DNA of 64,000 nt, from assembly GCA_948144175.1 (NCBI GenBank), contig CANXME010000790.1, positions 1 to 64,000 of the forward strand. The letters run 5' to 3'. The notes under the pieces were generated by a model. The model made no database searches and had not been told where the DNA came from. It worked only from the letters and a program-made list of their open reading frames with translations. Of this stretch, positions 40,201 through 51,192 are shown piece by piece. This DNA comes from Closterium sp. NIES-65 (lineage: Eukaryota; Streptophyta; Zygnematophyceae; Desmidiales; Closteriaceae). The position numbers were made by a program, and so were the translations under genes. Positions within the stretch are counted from its first letter, which is position 1, and the number at the start of each line of letters is the position of its first letter.

Positions 40201-41140
40201 CGGCTACTTCAGTTTACGTCGGACAAGATCGCCGTCACCCCCCCGCTGGTCGGTTGCCACGACCTGATCACGTGGAAGGAGGCCATCGAGCCCCAGCTGG
40301 AGATGGCCGGCTGATGTGCTTCGCGGACGGCTCTGTAGAGACGTTGCCTGAGAACAACACCGAACTGCTCACGGAGTTCTGCGCCGTGCACCTGCTATCC
40401 TTCACGGTTATTTCGCAATGCTGCTCGTCTGTGGTGCAGATCGCCCTGAAGTCGTGCCGGAGTCACCTGGACGCCGGCCATCGGGCGTGGCAGTTCATCA
40501 CGTCGACGTACCAGGTCATCGTCGATCTGTACACCGGCCAGCTGGAGGAGCAGATGACGCACCTACGGATTGGCGACCGACTACTGCAACTGGGCTCGGT
40601 GGCTTCTTGCCAGCATGCGGATGGCCGGCGTACAATACTCCACAGGGTCATACATGACACATGTTGTCCACGGGCTCCCTAGCGGCTACAACCCTATGCG
40701 CCGACTGCTGGTAGTGCCTGGCACGCGAGAGTCGCTCAACGAGGACTCGCTGACCTCGTACATCCTCACGGATGAGGCAATGCAGGAGGCCGCGAGGTCC
40801 ACGGAGCTCCTGCCGCAGGCATACTACACGGCCCGACGAAGCGAGGAAGTCAGCCGGGGCAGCGCAGGAAGCCTGGCGGCAGCGGTAGCGATGGTGGAAA
40901 GTCCGCCAAGGACACTGACAAGGAGAAGTCGGCTAAGGGTGGGGGGCGTGGTGGAGGAGGTTAGTGTCGGGAGTGTTGGGTCTACGACGACCTCGACCAC
41001 CTCTCGTTCGAATGCCCTGACTGCGACGACTTTGACGATGACAACCACAAAGGAGGTTGCGGGAGGTCGGCCAACTGTCGACCAAGTCGACGTCGTCTAC
41101 AAAGGACGCCGACTCTTCTTTTGGCGGCAAGGGGCGAGGT
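40201..41140 (+). pseudogene. Copia-C1 gag remnant
   Basis: Equivalent to C2 48730-49730 in at least three frames: KIAVTPPLVGCHDLITWKEA, AGHRAWQFITSTYQVIVDL, MQEAARSTELLPQA, and a decayed CCHC region near 40970-41030. Frameshifts and stops throughout. Confidence 0.8.
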
Positions 41141-42230
41141 GACGGGGAGGCGTCGTGCTTACTGGCCGGTATCATGGAGACGACCATATCGCTTGCGTTG
41201 AAGACCAGCGAGGACTTTCGGGTGGTGGCAACAGCCGTGCAGGCAAACCCAGTGGTGGACCTGCTCGACAGCGGTCGCTCACACCACCTGATGGGGACGA
41301 AGGAGGCCTTCGTCGCCTTGGGAAGCACGTCAAGCACGTGCGCGGCTTCTATAGGGCGCTGTAGGACGTCCAGGGCAGTAACAACGTCGCTCTGCAAGGG
41401 GAGGCCGGGAAGCACGTGATCTACGTCCTTGGCGTGAAGGCGAACTTGCTGTCAGCCGGCCAGCTGCAAGAGAGCGGCGTGCAACTGCAAGACGAGGGCG
41501 ATGAGATGTTGCTCATCTCAGGGGCGTGCTCAGTCAGGCGAAGCACACTAGCCAGGTCCTCTGCACCGACCGTGCACGGTGTCGCCAACGACGGCCCCAA
41601 CAGCTACAGTGGCCCTGCAGACCATCGCTACGGCGACGAAGTCGACGCTGGCCAGGTGGCACGTGAGTCTTGCACATCTCGTCGTCGACACAATTATGAG
41701 CTTGGCAAAGCATGAGGTCGCCACCAGCCTGGACATCAAGCCGTCGGCCAGCACCGACTCTCTGTGTGACTTGTGCATCGGAAGGAAGCTGGAGCGGCAC
41801 ACCTTCCTCGACAAGCGCTCCAACGGCGACAACGTCCTGACTGTCGTACACATCGAACCGTGCGTGATGTTTCGGGTGGCTGCCAAGGATGGCAGCCTCC
41901 ACTTCTTGCTGCTGAAGGAGCGCAAGACCCACTATGTCAGGGTGAGGCCGGTCGCCAAGAAGTCCAACATGCTGCGAGATTTTGAGAAGTGGCTGCTGGT
42001 GGCTGAGCGGCAGATGAAGAAGCCGGTGCTGATGCTGTGCTCTGAACGCGGAGGGGAGTTCTTCGGGAAGCAGTTCACCGACTTCGTGGACGGCAAGAGC
42101 ATTGCCCACGACGTGACCTGCCTGTACACACCGCAACATAACGGTATGGCGGAGAGGGAGATGCGTACGGTGGTGGAGTCGGTGCGGGCGATGCTGCTGC
42201 AAATAAGCGTGCAGCACCACTGGTGACACC
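41141..42230 (+). pseudogene. Copia-C1 protease and integrase remnant
   Basis: Protease VVDLLDSGRSHHLMGTKEAF (about 41255), then the ORF 41579-42226 with CDLCIGRKLERHTF and integrase HIEPCV, CSERGGEFFGKQF and NGMAEREMRTVVES. Two catalytic Asp positions read Glu (C2 has HIDLCG and RSDRGGEF). A TGA replaces Trp after QHHW near 42224. Confidence 0.85.
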
Positions 42231-42750
42231 TCGCCCTGCGGCAGGCCGTCTTGGTGCGCAACTGCCACGAGAAGTCGAGGCTGCCTCCGAGGATGACGCC
42301 GCACCAGCTACTGACCAGCAAGAAGCCCGAGTTGACGCTGACGCATGTGTAGGGTTGTATGGCGCAGTTCTTGGTCCCCAAGCAACAATGCAGCGGAAAG
42401 TTGGTGCCGTAGGCCAGGTGGGGCCTTCACTTCGGTGTGTCGAGGAAGAGCAAGGGCTGAGAGGTCCTCGACGTTATCGACAACAAGGTGGTCACCACGT
42501 CGGACGTGATGTTGTACGACACGATGTCACTGGAGGTGTGGAAATTGAAGCACGAGACGGCGTCGAGGCGGGCGCAGGCTAATCGGCCAACGGACGCCTC
42601 CACGGCGACGCTCCCATTGCTCGCCGAGGTCGGTGAGCTTGTTGATGAGGGCGCCAAGGAAGTCCTTCCCCCTCCCCCTACCGCTGCCACTCCACCCCTC
42701 GTAGCTGACCAAGATGAGCTGACACCGACATCGACCTCTGACGATGAGGG
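42231..42750 (+). pseudogene. Copia-C1 integrase C-terminal and acidic linker remnant
   Basis: Frame-shifted match to C2 58140-58660, including the VVTTSDVMLYDTMSLEVWK segment and the linker ending TSTSDDEG, where B6 starts. Confidence 0.75.
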
Positions 42751-43583
42751 TGTTGGGTGCAAATTCACTTTGCACGACATCCTTCCGTCTGTTCGTATGA
42801 GTATGCATGTGCAAATGCATATGTGTGTGAATAGTATGTACGTGTATTTGTTAGCTTTTGCAATTTTCGCTTGATGCATTTTCAGGTATTCACCAATGTG
42901 CGCTTCGCCACAACATTGTACGTGCTATGAACAGTGCAAGCAGAAAGGGCGAGCTCGCAAAGGAGCCCAAGATGGAAGCTTTGCGGTTCGGTTTATTTGA
43001 TTGTGTAGATTCAGTTCTATCCAACTCGAAATTGAACTGTTTTGTTTTGTTGACTATAGTGTAGCAGGGCAGGCACTATAGGGGTACAATATAGGTGGAG
43101 GATGGATCTTGTTTGTCTATACTGCATGCTACAGGGCTAGGGAAAACAAGCAGAACCAGAACTTGGCTGCTTGGGCAAGGACAAAACAGGTTCTGATTTT
43201 AGGACCTGAACCCCAGGTTGGAAAAACAGAACCAGAGGTTGTTTACCAACCTACCACCTGCTATTTTGTCCAACCAGGTTGGTTATGGTGCTTGGAATTA
43301 TTTGGGATCACCCTGGTTGTTTTTAGGTTGATTTCCAAGGTTCTTACTAGCTACACCAATTTATTTCTGGACATAGTCAATCAAAATCAAGCGAATTCCT
43401 TCCTTGCTGGAATTTTGTTTGTACACGGTTCGACGGCAGAATGCTACCCGAGTCAACGCTAGTACGCTAGCATTACGACGCTAGAGCAATGCTGTCTGGG
43501 CCATTATTCCGTAGTGGCATAACATTTCGGGAGGCAACTTGATTTATTTTAAAGCTCTTTGAGCGAGCTTCGATATAGGAGAT
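42751..43583 (+). repeat. Copia-B6, Copia-B LTR truncated at its 3' end
   Basis: Starts TGTTGGGTGCAAATTCAC inside the C1 linker and follows the B LTR to GCGAGCTTCGATATAGGAGA, lacking about the last 210 bp. The hairpin region has lost 13 bp of loop and has one arm mismatch. Confidence 0.88.
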
Positions 43584-44219
43584 TCAACATGGAGCACCAC
43601 TGGCTAGTTTTAGTGCTCACCCCAGCCGTGGTGAGCTTACAGAAGGAGATGAGGTTGGCCTTGAGGTCAGGAACGAGCAAAACGTCGTGCAGCACCACCG
43701 GCTTGCCATTCGCTACCTTAATTGCGGGTCGTCCCGCACCAGCGACCTTCAACTCGTGTGTAGAGGAAAAGCACTTAGGTCGTCTAGCAGATTCTTTGCG
43801 CTGCGTCATCATCTACGTAGTGCCCGTGTGCAACCTAAAAGTCAAGAGGGTGCAGCTATGTTCCAACTTTGGCAGAACCGACTCCTTGCTCCCCCTCACC
43901 ACCAAGATGGAAGAATTGGCATATGATGCGCTTCTTTTTCTTCTAACCACCGCTGTTGCCTTTCGGGTTGTCGTCAGACAAATCAGCGACCACGTTCGCG
44001 CCGTTTTCTGGTTCCTCCACGCACTCATATCCAGATGACGATTTTGGGGGGTCCAACCTTCGGGTTTCTTATAACACAAGAACCAGGGATGCCCCTCCTC
44101 ACAATACCAGCAACTCCCTTTCATTTTTCCACCCAGCACCGGACTTGCCCCCACGTCCAGATTTCGCACCGCGACCCGAACCGGTACCTCCTTGTTGGTC
44201 GTCGGAGTCGTCGTCCTTC
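43584..44219 (-). pseudogene. Copia-B7 gag-protease fragment
   Basis: Minus strand: CWYCEEGHPWFLCYKKPEGW (knuckle with one residue lost), NSSILVVRGSKES, then LKVAGAGRPAIKVANGKPVV and VPDLKANLISFCKL. The protease active site is not readable. Its right end at TCCTTCT fuses to the B8 LTR at CAAATAATTCC, so the ORF 43813-44307 is an accidental fusion with LTR sequence. Confidence 0.8.
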
Positions 44220-44221
44220 TC

Positions 44222-44789
44222 AAATAATTCCAAGCAACAGAACCAACCTGGTTGGAAAAAACAGCATGAGGTAGATTGGTAAACAACCTCTGGTTCTGTT
44301 TTTCCAACCTAGAAAAACAACAACCAGGTTCAGGTCCTAAAAACAGAACCTGTTTTGTCTTTGCCTAACCAGCCAAATGCTGGTTCCGCTGGTTTCCCCT
44401 GGCCCTGTAGCATGCAGATACAGACAAACAACATTCAACCTTCACCTAAATTGTACCCCTATAGTGCCTGCCCTACTACACTATAGTCAACAAAACAAGA
44501 CAGTACAATTTCGAGTTGGATAGAACAAATCTGCGCAATCAATTCAACCGAACCGCAAAGCTTCCATCTTGGGTTCCTTTGCGAGCTCGTCCTTTCTGCT
44601 TCAACTGTTCATAGCGCGTACAATGTTGTGCCGAAGCGCACAATGCGCGAGTACCTGCAAATGCTTCAAGTGAAAATTGTGAAAGCAAATAAACACAATA
44701 ACATTCCATTCACACCCAAATGTATTCGCACACGCATACTGATACAAACAGACGGCAGGATGTCGTGCAATGGTAATTTGCACCCAACA
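44222..44789 (-). repeat. Copia-B8 3' LTR, truncated
   Basis: Plus-strand right edge TTTGCACCCAACA at 44789, then TGCCTGCC and the hairpin with perfect outer arms. Lost from 44222 leftward, where B7 abuts. The polypurine tract (GGGGAGTG on the minus strand) is at 44790-44797. Confidence 0.88.
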
Positions 44790-44869
44790 CACTCCCCATC
44801 AGCCTGTCGGCTGCATCCCCGTCATTCCATTCTAGTTCATGCTCATTCCACTCAACGCCAATGAGGCTC

Positions 44870-45481
44870 ATTAGCAAGCCTCTTCGTGAGGTAGTCTGCT
44901 GGCTGCTAGTGAGTCTTGATGTAGATCAGATTCACCGTCCCCCTCTTCACCTCCTTACGCAGCCAGTGCCACTTGATACGCATATGCTTGTTTAGCCCAT
45001 GAAGCACAGCGTTCTTGGCCATCCCAAGATCCCCCTTGCTATCACAAAACAGCGGCGTAGCAACCTTCTGCTCCTGGCCAATCTCCTCTAACAGCCTCCT
45101 CAACCAAATCACCTCCTTCACCCCGTGAAACATTGCCATGTACTCTGACTCCACGGAAGAGAGTGCTGTCTCCGTCTGCTTCTTTGATCTCCAATTAACA
45201 GATCCTCCCCTATCTACGCAGATGTGTCCTCCTACATATGAGGAATCCTCCTTCTCAGAGGCCCCCGTAGCATCAGTAAAGCAAGTGAGAAATAGCTTGC
45301 CTTCTCCAAGCCGCTCCCCCTTCTCTTTCAGCACCTCAACCCCTTTCTGCTTCATCTGTGCAGATCCGGAGTATTGAACTCCAATGCTTGGGTGAGAGTT
45401 CAGATACTTCACCACACGATCAGCTGCATCCACCTGCTCCTCTGATGGATTGTGCACCACCCTAGCCAGCTGCCCAACCAA
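44870..45481 (-). pseudogene. Copia-B8 RNase H
   Basis: ORF 44906-45481: QLARVVHNPSEEQVDAADRV, FTDATGASEKEDSSYVGG (Trp lost), SSVESEYMAMFHGVKEV, LFCDSKGDLGMAKN, KWHWLRKEVKRGTVN. A TAG follows TH near 44905, cutting the QQPADFLTK end. Confidence 0.88.
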
Positions 45482-46330
45482 GAAAGAGATGTCGGGCCTT
45501 GTGTGGACTGCTGCCTACAAGAGGCTGCCCACCATGGACTGAAATTTCTGCTGGTCCTTGGATTCAACCCCTTCGTTCTCTGCAACCTTCACAAGCTTGA
45601 ATTCTGTTGGCAGGGGAGTTGCAACCTTGCGCTCATTCTCAATTCCATACTTCTCCCCCAGCTCTTTGATGAAATTCTTCTGGTGCAGCTTCAACCACCT
45701 GTGATCTGGATCCCTCTCCACGTGCATCCCGAGGTAGTACTTTACCTCCCCAAGGATCTTGCACTTGAAGTTCTTCATCAGCTGCTGCTGCACATTTTGG
45801 ATCTCCTTCATGCTGCTGCTAAAGAGAAGAATGTGATCCACGTAGACCAGAAACAGCACCAGCTTCTCCCCCTCCCCCTTGAGAAAGAGGCTCTCATTAC
45901 AGCTGCTGGTCCTGAATCCCATCTCCTTAAAAACACATACCAACTTCTAGTACCAGTAGCGTGGCGCCTGCTTCAAGCCGTAGATGGAATTTTTCAGCTT
46001 GCACACCCAGCCCGTACCATCCTCATACCCAGGCGGCTACGTGATGTACACATCCTCCTCTAAAATCCTATTGAGAAATGTTGATATATCCATCTGAATT
46101 ATGAATCTCCCACTAACGGTTGCATCTGCCAACAAGACACGGAGGGTAGGGGGTTCGGTAGTGGGAGCAAAAATTTCATTGAAGTCCCGCTTCTCCTTCT
46201 GCATAAACCCCTTAGCCAGCAGCCTACTATTGTAGATGGTGACCTGTCCCTTGTCATCGGTCTTGATCCTTAGCACCCACTTGCACTGTACAGCTTTCTT
46301 CCCATCGAGCATCACCACCAGATCCCATGT
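45482..46330 (-). pseudogene. Copia-B8 reverse transcriptase
   Basis: Parts 46037-46318 (VQCKWVLRIKTDDKG, AKGFMQKEKRDFNEIF, QMDISTFLN with one Ala lost) and 45515-45943 (ESLFLKGEGEKLVLFLVYVD, then HILLF). The catalytic motif reads YVDH in place of YVDD. Stops near 46036 and 45946. Confidence 0.88.
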
Positions 46331-47167
46331 CCCATTCTTTAGCAGGCTCTGGTACTCAGCATACCTAGAAACCAGCCATTTTCCCCTATTTGGTCGAGCT
46401 TATGCCTCCTCCATGCTAGCTGGTTCCTCTGGTGTAGGGGCAAGAAAATAGTAGGCAGGTTCACCCTCCTCATCCGGGTCATAGCCATAAGGTAAAATCA
46501 GCCATGCCTCCTCTGTCCCAAGCTGCTGCTCTGCTAAATCAGCTGCTACAGTCAACTTCTTGGTAGCCATACCGGTACGTCCTGGCCTGGAGACGGGTGT
46601 CAGCTGTGGTCAGCTCCCTCTGGATGCCCTGCTTCTTGAGCCAGGCCGTCATCTCAGCTTCAAGGAACTCACCACCCAGATCTGTCCTGATCTGCTTCAC
46701 CACACATTCTGCTTGCTTCTCCACGAATGTCAGCCAATCATCCCATATCGTAGAGGCGGCGCGGTCCTTCAGCTTCAGCGGATATGCCAACATCAGCCTG
46801 CTCCAATCATCCACTATGGTCAGAAAGTACCGCTCCCCCTTGTGCCCTTGAACCGGCAAAGGCCCCACCAAGTCCATGTGGACCAACTCTAAAGGCTTTT
46901 TGCTCCTGCCAGTCACACCATGGAAGGGGAAACGGGTGAATATGGATAGCAAACATATTTGAGAGTTGTCATCAGGTGGCTGGCCATTCAGCTTGACAGC
47001 CCCATCCTTCTCCAGCTCCTTCAGCAAATGCATTGCTACATGCCCCAAGTGTCAGTGTGCCCAATCCGTCTTCCCAAATCAGGCCGACAATTTCAAACCA
47101 ACCCCTCCAACAGCCCCATCCTTCTCCAGCTCTCCCTGGGATACATACCCTTCTCCAGCCTGCCCCC
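46331..47167 (-). pseudogene. Copia-B8 integrase with a deletion to the RT linker
   Basis: ORF 46539-47048: GHVAMHLLKELEKDG, ICLLSIFTRFPF, VHMDLVGPLPVQGHKGER, RTDLGGEFL (Arg to Leu), ELTTAD, then directly TRLQARTYRYGYQEVD, a shifted version of the linker before RT. The integrase Glu and C-terminal domain (over 600 bp) are deleted. The remainder to 46331 is RT lead with frame damage. Confidence 0.85.
47163..47167. repeat. Target-site duplication CCCCC, left of C2
   Basis: CCCCC before the C2 LTR and again at 61948-61952. B1 has six G at the matching minus-strand position, so the host run explains both. Homopolymer, so weaker than the other TSDs. Confidence 0.75.
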
Positions 47168-48216
47168 TGTCAACGGGAGCGTTGTAAGGCCTCGTCCTCG
47201 CTTGGGCGGAGCCAACCTTGTGGTCGGATGTGTGAGGGTTGCAGCCGACCTGCAGCAGTGGGCACGAGGGCCACTGCAAGGGCGCCGAGTATGAGGACGC
47301 CGCCTTGGAGGCCTGGTTGGCGTCCCGGACGCCTGGACGGCGTCCTGGGAAGCTGGACGCCGAGCTGGGCTTCGCCACAACCACCCGGACGTCTGGTCGC
47401 CGTCGTGGGCGTCTACACGGCGTCCGGGGGTCCGGACGCCGACCTGGGCGTCGGGTCCCGACACCGACCTGGGTGTCTAGTCGGCGTCCTGGGAGGAGGG
47501 ACGCCGCTCTGGAGGTGTGGTCGTCGTCCTAGGCGTCTCGACACCGACCTGGGGGTTCGGAAGGCGTCCTGGGCGCCTGGACGCCGGACTGGGGACGCCG
47601 GGCATGCGTGGCCAGCTACGGACTGCGTGGGTCGACCAGGCGTGGTTGCCCGGTCGATCGGGATACCCGGGCGACGTGCGCGAGTGTCGCCAGGATGGAG
47701 ATTGCGAGACCGACCTCGGGGGTGGTATCCCGAGGTCGATGTGGCTGGTGGACACAGTCGCTGGCGGGGAGTATGCCAGGCGTCTGCGTTGTGCACGTGA
47801 CAAGGAAGTGCGCACCAACCTGCTGCGCGCACCTGCGAAGCAGGTGCACCGTTGTCCTACGGGTGCAACGCTGTGCAGTCGACTTGCTGCAGCACAAGCA
47901 CACCGTGGACTTGTAGCGTTGGCGAACCGCTACTCTGCAATGCTGGAGCGGTGCGAGCGCTGCTACGCTGGAGTGCGGTCGACCGTGCTGCGCTGGAGGT
48001 CGACCAGCAGCCTAGCTAGCACTGATGTAGTCTGTGATGCCAATGTTGTTGCTATCATTGTTGTCATGTTTTCCTAGTGAAACTCTTGCAAATTCTCCCC
48101 GTGAACTAGCAAGGAGCGTAAACACAAGGAAACGACTAAGTGAACGGACGCAGAGATCACACGAGCACACGTGCCTAGCCTGTAGTCTAGCTCCCGTTGC
48201 TGCAGCTATCTCCGCA
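47168..48216 (+). repeat. Copia-C2 5' LTR (1049 bp)
   Basis: TGTCAACGGGAGCG to TATCTCCGCA. The first half is GC-rich and full of degenerate GGACGCC/GCGTCC repeats (about 47270-47600), which create long accidental ORFs on both strands. Confidence 0.93.
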
Positions 48217-48700
48217 TGGTGCGGTGAGCGTGGACGACACCGCGACGTAGTTCAGTCTAGCCGACTTAGCACATACCGATCGTGTTCGTAGACCGGCAGC
48301 CATGCAGTCACTAGCGTGCGCGTAGGTGACGCCGAGGTGATGGACACCCTGGAGGGACGGCTGGAGGATGCGAGGAGACGCCATGAGGCCCAGGAGTATG
48401 GGGCGATACCCTGGGCAGTCGTCGAAGCCGGACTCCGCTCCGTGTGCGCGGCAGAGCACCCCCCTTCCCGACCTACCTCTCCTCGACCGGTGAACAACGA
48501 CGGCGGCGTCGACGTGGGTGTCAACGTCGGTGGAGGACAGGTCGACAGCAGTGCGGGAGGCACGTCGAGGCAGAGAGGTGTGATACACGCCGGTGAAGTC
48601 GGCGGCGTTCAGGCGCGAAGGATGCAGTCGTCGGCGGCTGCTGGCTCTTCGCAGGTTGACGTCGGGCTGTCGCCAATGTCGACGGAGTGGGCTGTCGCCG
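48217..48700 (+). other. Copia-C2 leader with putative PBS and upstream frame
   Basis: Begins TGGTGCGGTGAGCGTGG, where the PBS should be. It starts TGG as PBS sites do but is not the initiator-Met sequence, and I cannot name the tRNA. An upstream frame from ATG 48340 (MDTLEGRLEDARRRHEAQEY) matches the C1 leader. It overlaps the gag start in another frame. Confidence 0.55.
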
Positions 48701-50807
48701 ATGTCGGCGACCCAGGTGACGGCGGGCGGGATTGCACCGAGCTACAGCTACTTCAAGTTTACGCCGGACAGGATCTCGGTCACCCCGCCACTCGTTGGTC
48801 GACCCGACATTCTCACCTGGAAGGAAGCTATCGAGCCCCAACTGGAGATGGCCGGGCTGATCGGCTTTGCCCGAGGGACCGTGGCAACGCCGGGGGAGCA
48901 CCACCCCGACCTGCGTGCGGAGTTTCGCGCCGTGCAGCTGTTGACCTTCACGGTCATCTCGCGGTGCTGCTCGCCGGGCGTGCAGATCGCCTTCAAGTGG
49001 TGCCGGGAGTACATCGACGCCGGCCACCGAGCGTGGCACTTCATTGAGTCGACGTACAAGGTCACTGAGGACCTGTTCATTGCCCAGCTGGAGGGACAGC
49101 TGACGCACCTATGTATGGGTGACGAGGAGACAGCGACTGACTACTGCAACCGAGCCCGGCGAATTCTCGCCATTATCAGGATGGCCGGCGCGCAGTACTC
49201 CACGGCGTCATACATCACCCATGTCATGCAAGGACTTTCTAGCAGCTATAACCTCCTGAAGTGGCTGTCCATGGCGCCGGGCATGAGGGCGATGCTCAAC
49301 GAGGACAACCTGACCTCGTACATCCTGCAGGACGAGGCGATGCAGGAGGCTGAGCGGTCACAGAAACTCTTGGCGCAGGCCAACTTCGTCTCCCCGACAA
49401 GGCAAGGAGGCCGACCAAGACAGCGTGGGCAGTCGGGAGGCGGCGGTAGTAGTGGCTGGAAGCCGAGCACGGACGCCGACAAGAAAAAGTCAGCCACGGA
49501 TCGCGGTCGCGGAGGAGGAAGTCGACGTCGGGAGTGCTGGCTGTGCGGCAACCCCAACCATCTCTCCTTCGAGTGTCCCAACCGCGGTGACTCCGATGAC
49601 GACGATGCTAAGGGAGTCCGTGGGAGGTCTGGCAGCCGTCGTCCTCGTCGTGGAGGAAACCAGCCGCGCAAGGAGAAGCAGTCGACCAAGACATCGACTT
49701 CGGCGAAGGATCCTGACTCCCCTGCTGGCGGCAAGGGGCGAGATGACAAGACGTCGTCGTACTCGCTGGTCGGCGTCATGGAGCCGTCCATCTCTCTGGC
49801 ACCGGAGGCCGGAGAGGACTTCCAGGCGGTGGCAGCAGCTGTGCAGGCGAACCCGGCGGTGGTCCTGCTCGACAGTGGTTGCTCCCACCACCTGATGGGG
49901 ACGAAGGAAGCCTTCGTCAACTTGCAGCCGGGCGGCGCCATCAGGCATGTGCGCAGCTTCAATGGGGCGCTACAGGATGTCCAGGGCCGCAGCACCGTCG
50001 CTCTGCAAGGAGAGGCCGGGAAGGAGGTGCTCATCCCTGACGTGTTGTACGTCCCAGGTGTGCGAGCCAACCTGCTGTCGACAAGCCAGCTGAAGGAGCA
50101 TGGCGTGAAGCTGCAGGAGGATGGAGACGGCATGCTGCTCGTCTCGGCAGCAGGGGAGGTGCTCGGGCGGGCGGCGTACTCCGGGCGAGTCCTCTGTACC
50201 GACCTGCGTCCCTGCGCGACGAGGTTGACGCCGCCCACGACGGAGGTTGTGGCTCTGCGGGTGATCATCTCGAAGACAAAGTCGACGCCAGACCGGATGC
50301 ATGCGAGGCTTGCGCACGTCGGCATGGACACCAAACGGAGCTCGGCGAAGAACGAGGTCGCCATTGGGCTGGTCCTCAAGTCGGCGACGGACGCCGACTC
50401 CCCATGTATCTCGTGCGTCGGCGGGAAACTGGCGCGACACACCTTCCCCGACCACGGCTCCGACGCCGACGACGTGCTGGCTGTCGTGCACATCGACCTG
50501 TGCGGGCCGTTTCGCGTGGCTGCCAAGGATGGCAGCCTGTACTTCTTGCTGCTGAAGGACCGCAAGACCCGCTACGTGTGGGTGAAGCCGGTTGCCAAGA
50601 AGTCTGATGCGTTGCAGGCGCTCGTGCAGTGGCTGGCGGTGGCTGAGCGGTAGACGAAGAAGTCAGTGTTGATGCTGCGCTCTGACCGGGGAGGGGAGTT
50701 CCTCGGGAAGCAGTTCACCGACTACGTGAACGGCAAGGGGATCGTCCACGACCTGACCTGCCCATACACCCCGCAGCAGAACGGCATGGCGGAGCGGGAG
50801 ATGAGGA
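48701..50807 (+). pseudogene. Copia-C2 gag, protease and integrase N-part
   Basis: ATG at 48701 (MSATQVTAGGIAPSYSYF) is in the frame open from 48593. Gag body with PDILTWKEAIEPQLEMAG and AGHRAWHFIESTYKV; basic stretch; CCHC knuckle CWLCGNPNHLSFEC (about 49540); protease LLDSGCSHHLMG (about 49867); pre-integrase with CISCVGGKLARHTF; integrase VVHIDLCGPF, then TAG at 50651-50653 where C1 has Gln; RSDRGGEFLGKQF and NGMAEREMR up to the A3 insertion. The frame is restored after A3. One nonsense codon is the only point lesion seen here. Confidence 0.92.
50804..50807. repeat. Target-site duplication, left of A3
   Basis: AGGA here and at 58076-58079. As a 5 bp repeat it is GAGGA versus CAGGA, one mismatch. 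A 5 bp duplication also restores the C2 reading frame exactly. Confidence 0.75.
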
Positions 50808-50935
50808 TGTTGAACAAGGAAATGAAATGACTAAGAATGAATTGGGTACAAATATGGAAACCTAGAAATGTGTACCCCCTATAGGCTAACCCACTGTAGC
50901 CTAAACAACTACAACAATAGATATATTGTTTGACA
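50808..50935 (-). repeat. Copia-A3 3' LTR (128 bp)
   Basis: Minus-strand TGTCAAACAATATATC to CCTTGTTCAACA. The polypurine tract CCTATGGGGGTG lies next to it at 50936-50947. Confidence 0.93.
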
Positions 50936-51192
50936 CACCCCCATAGGCGAACTGGGGGAGAACTAGGGGTCACAAGACCAGTCAAGTAAAGCAAAGCAAA
51001 GCAAAGCAAGCTCAGGGTGGATCACAATGTCACCACACAATCCGAGCACAAGTTCAAGGCCACAAGGCCAGTTCACATGCAGGAGTACATATATATATAA
51101 GACTAAACAAGCAAGAGCAGTGAGATATATATGTAACAGTACAAAGAGGATCAAGAGGAGAGCAAGTGAGGCAAGACAGACACAAGACCCAG
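50936..51192 (-). other. Copia-A3 3' untranslated region
   Basis: AT-richer sequence with TATATATA runs (51086-51100, 51125-51132), related to the A1 3' untranslated region at 15261-15487. No gene. Confidence 0.7.

Larger units (their letters stand above)
39211..42750 (+). mobile_element. Copia-C1, truncated and degraded
   Basis: 3' part of a 5' LTR (39211-39696), leader, gag, protease and integrase remnants in several frames. It is cut on the left by B5 and on the right by the Copia-B LTR B6. No RT or RNase H of family C follows. Confidence 0.85.
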
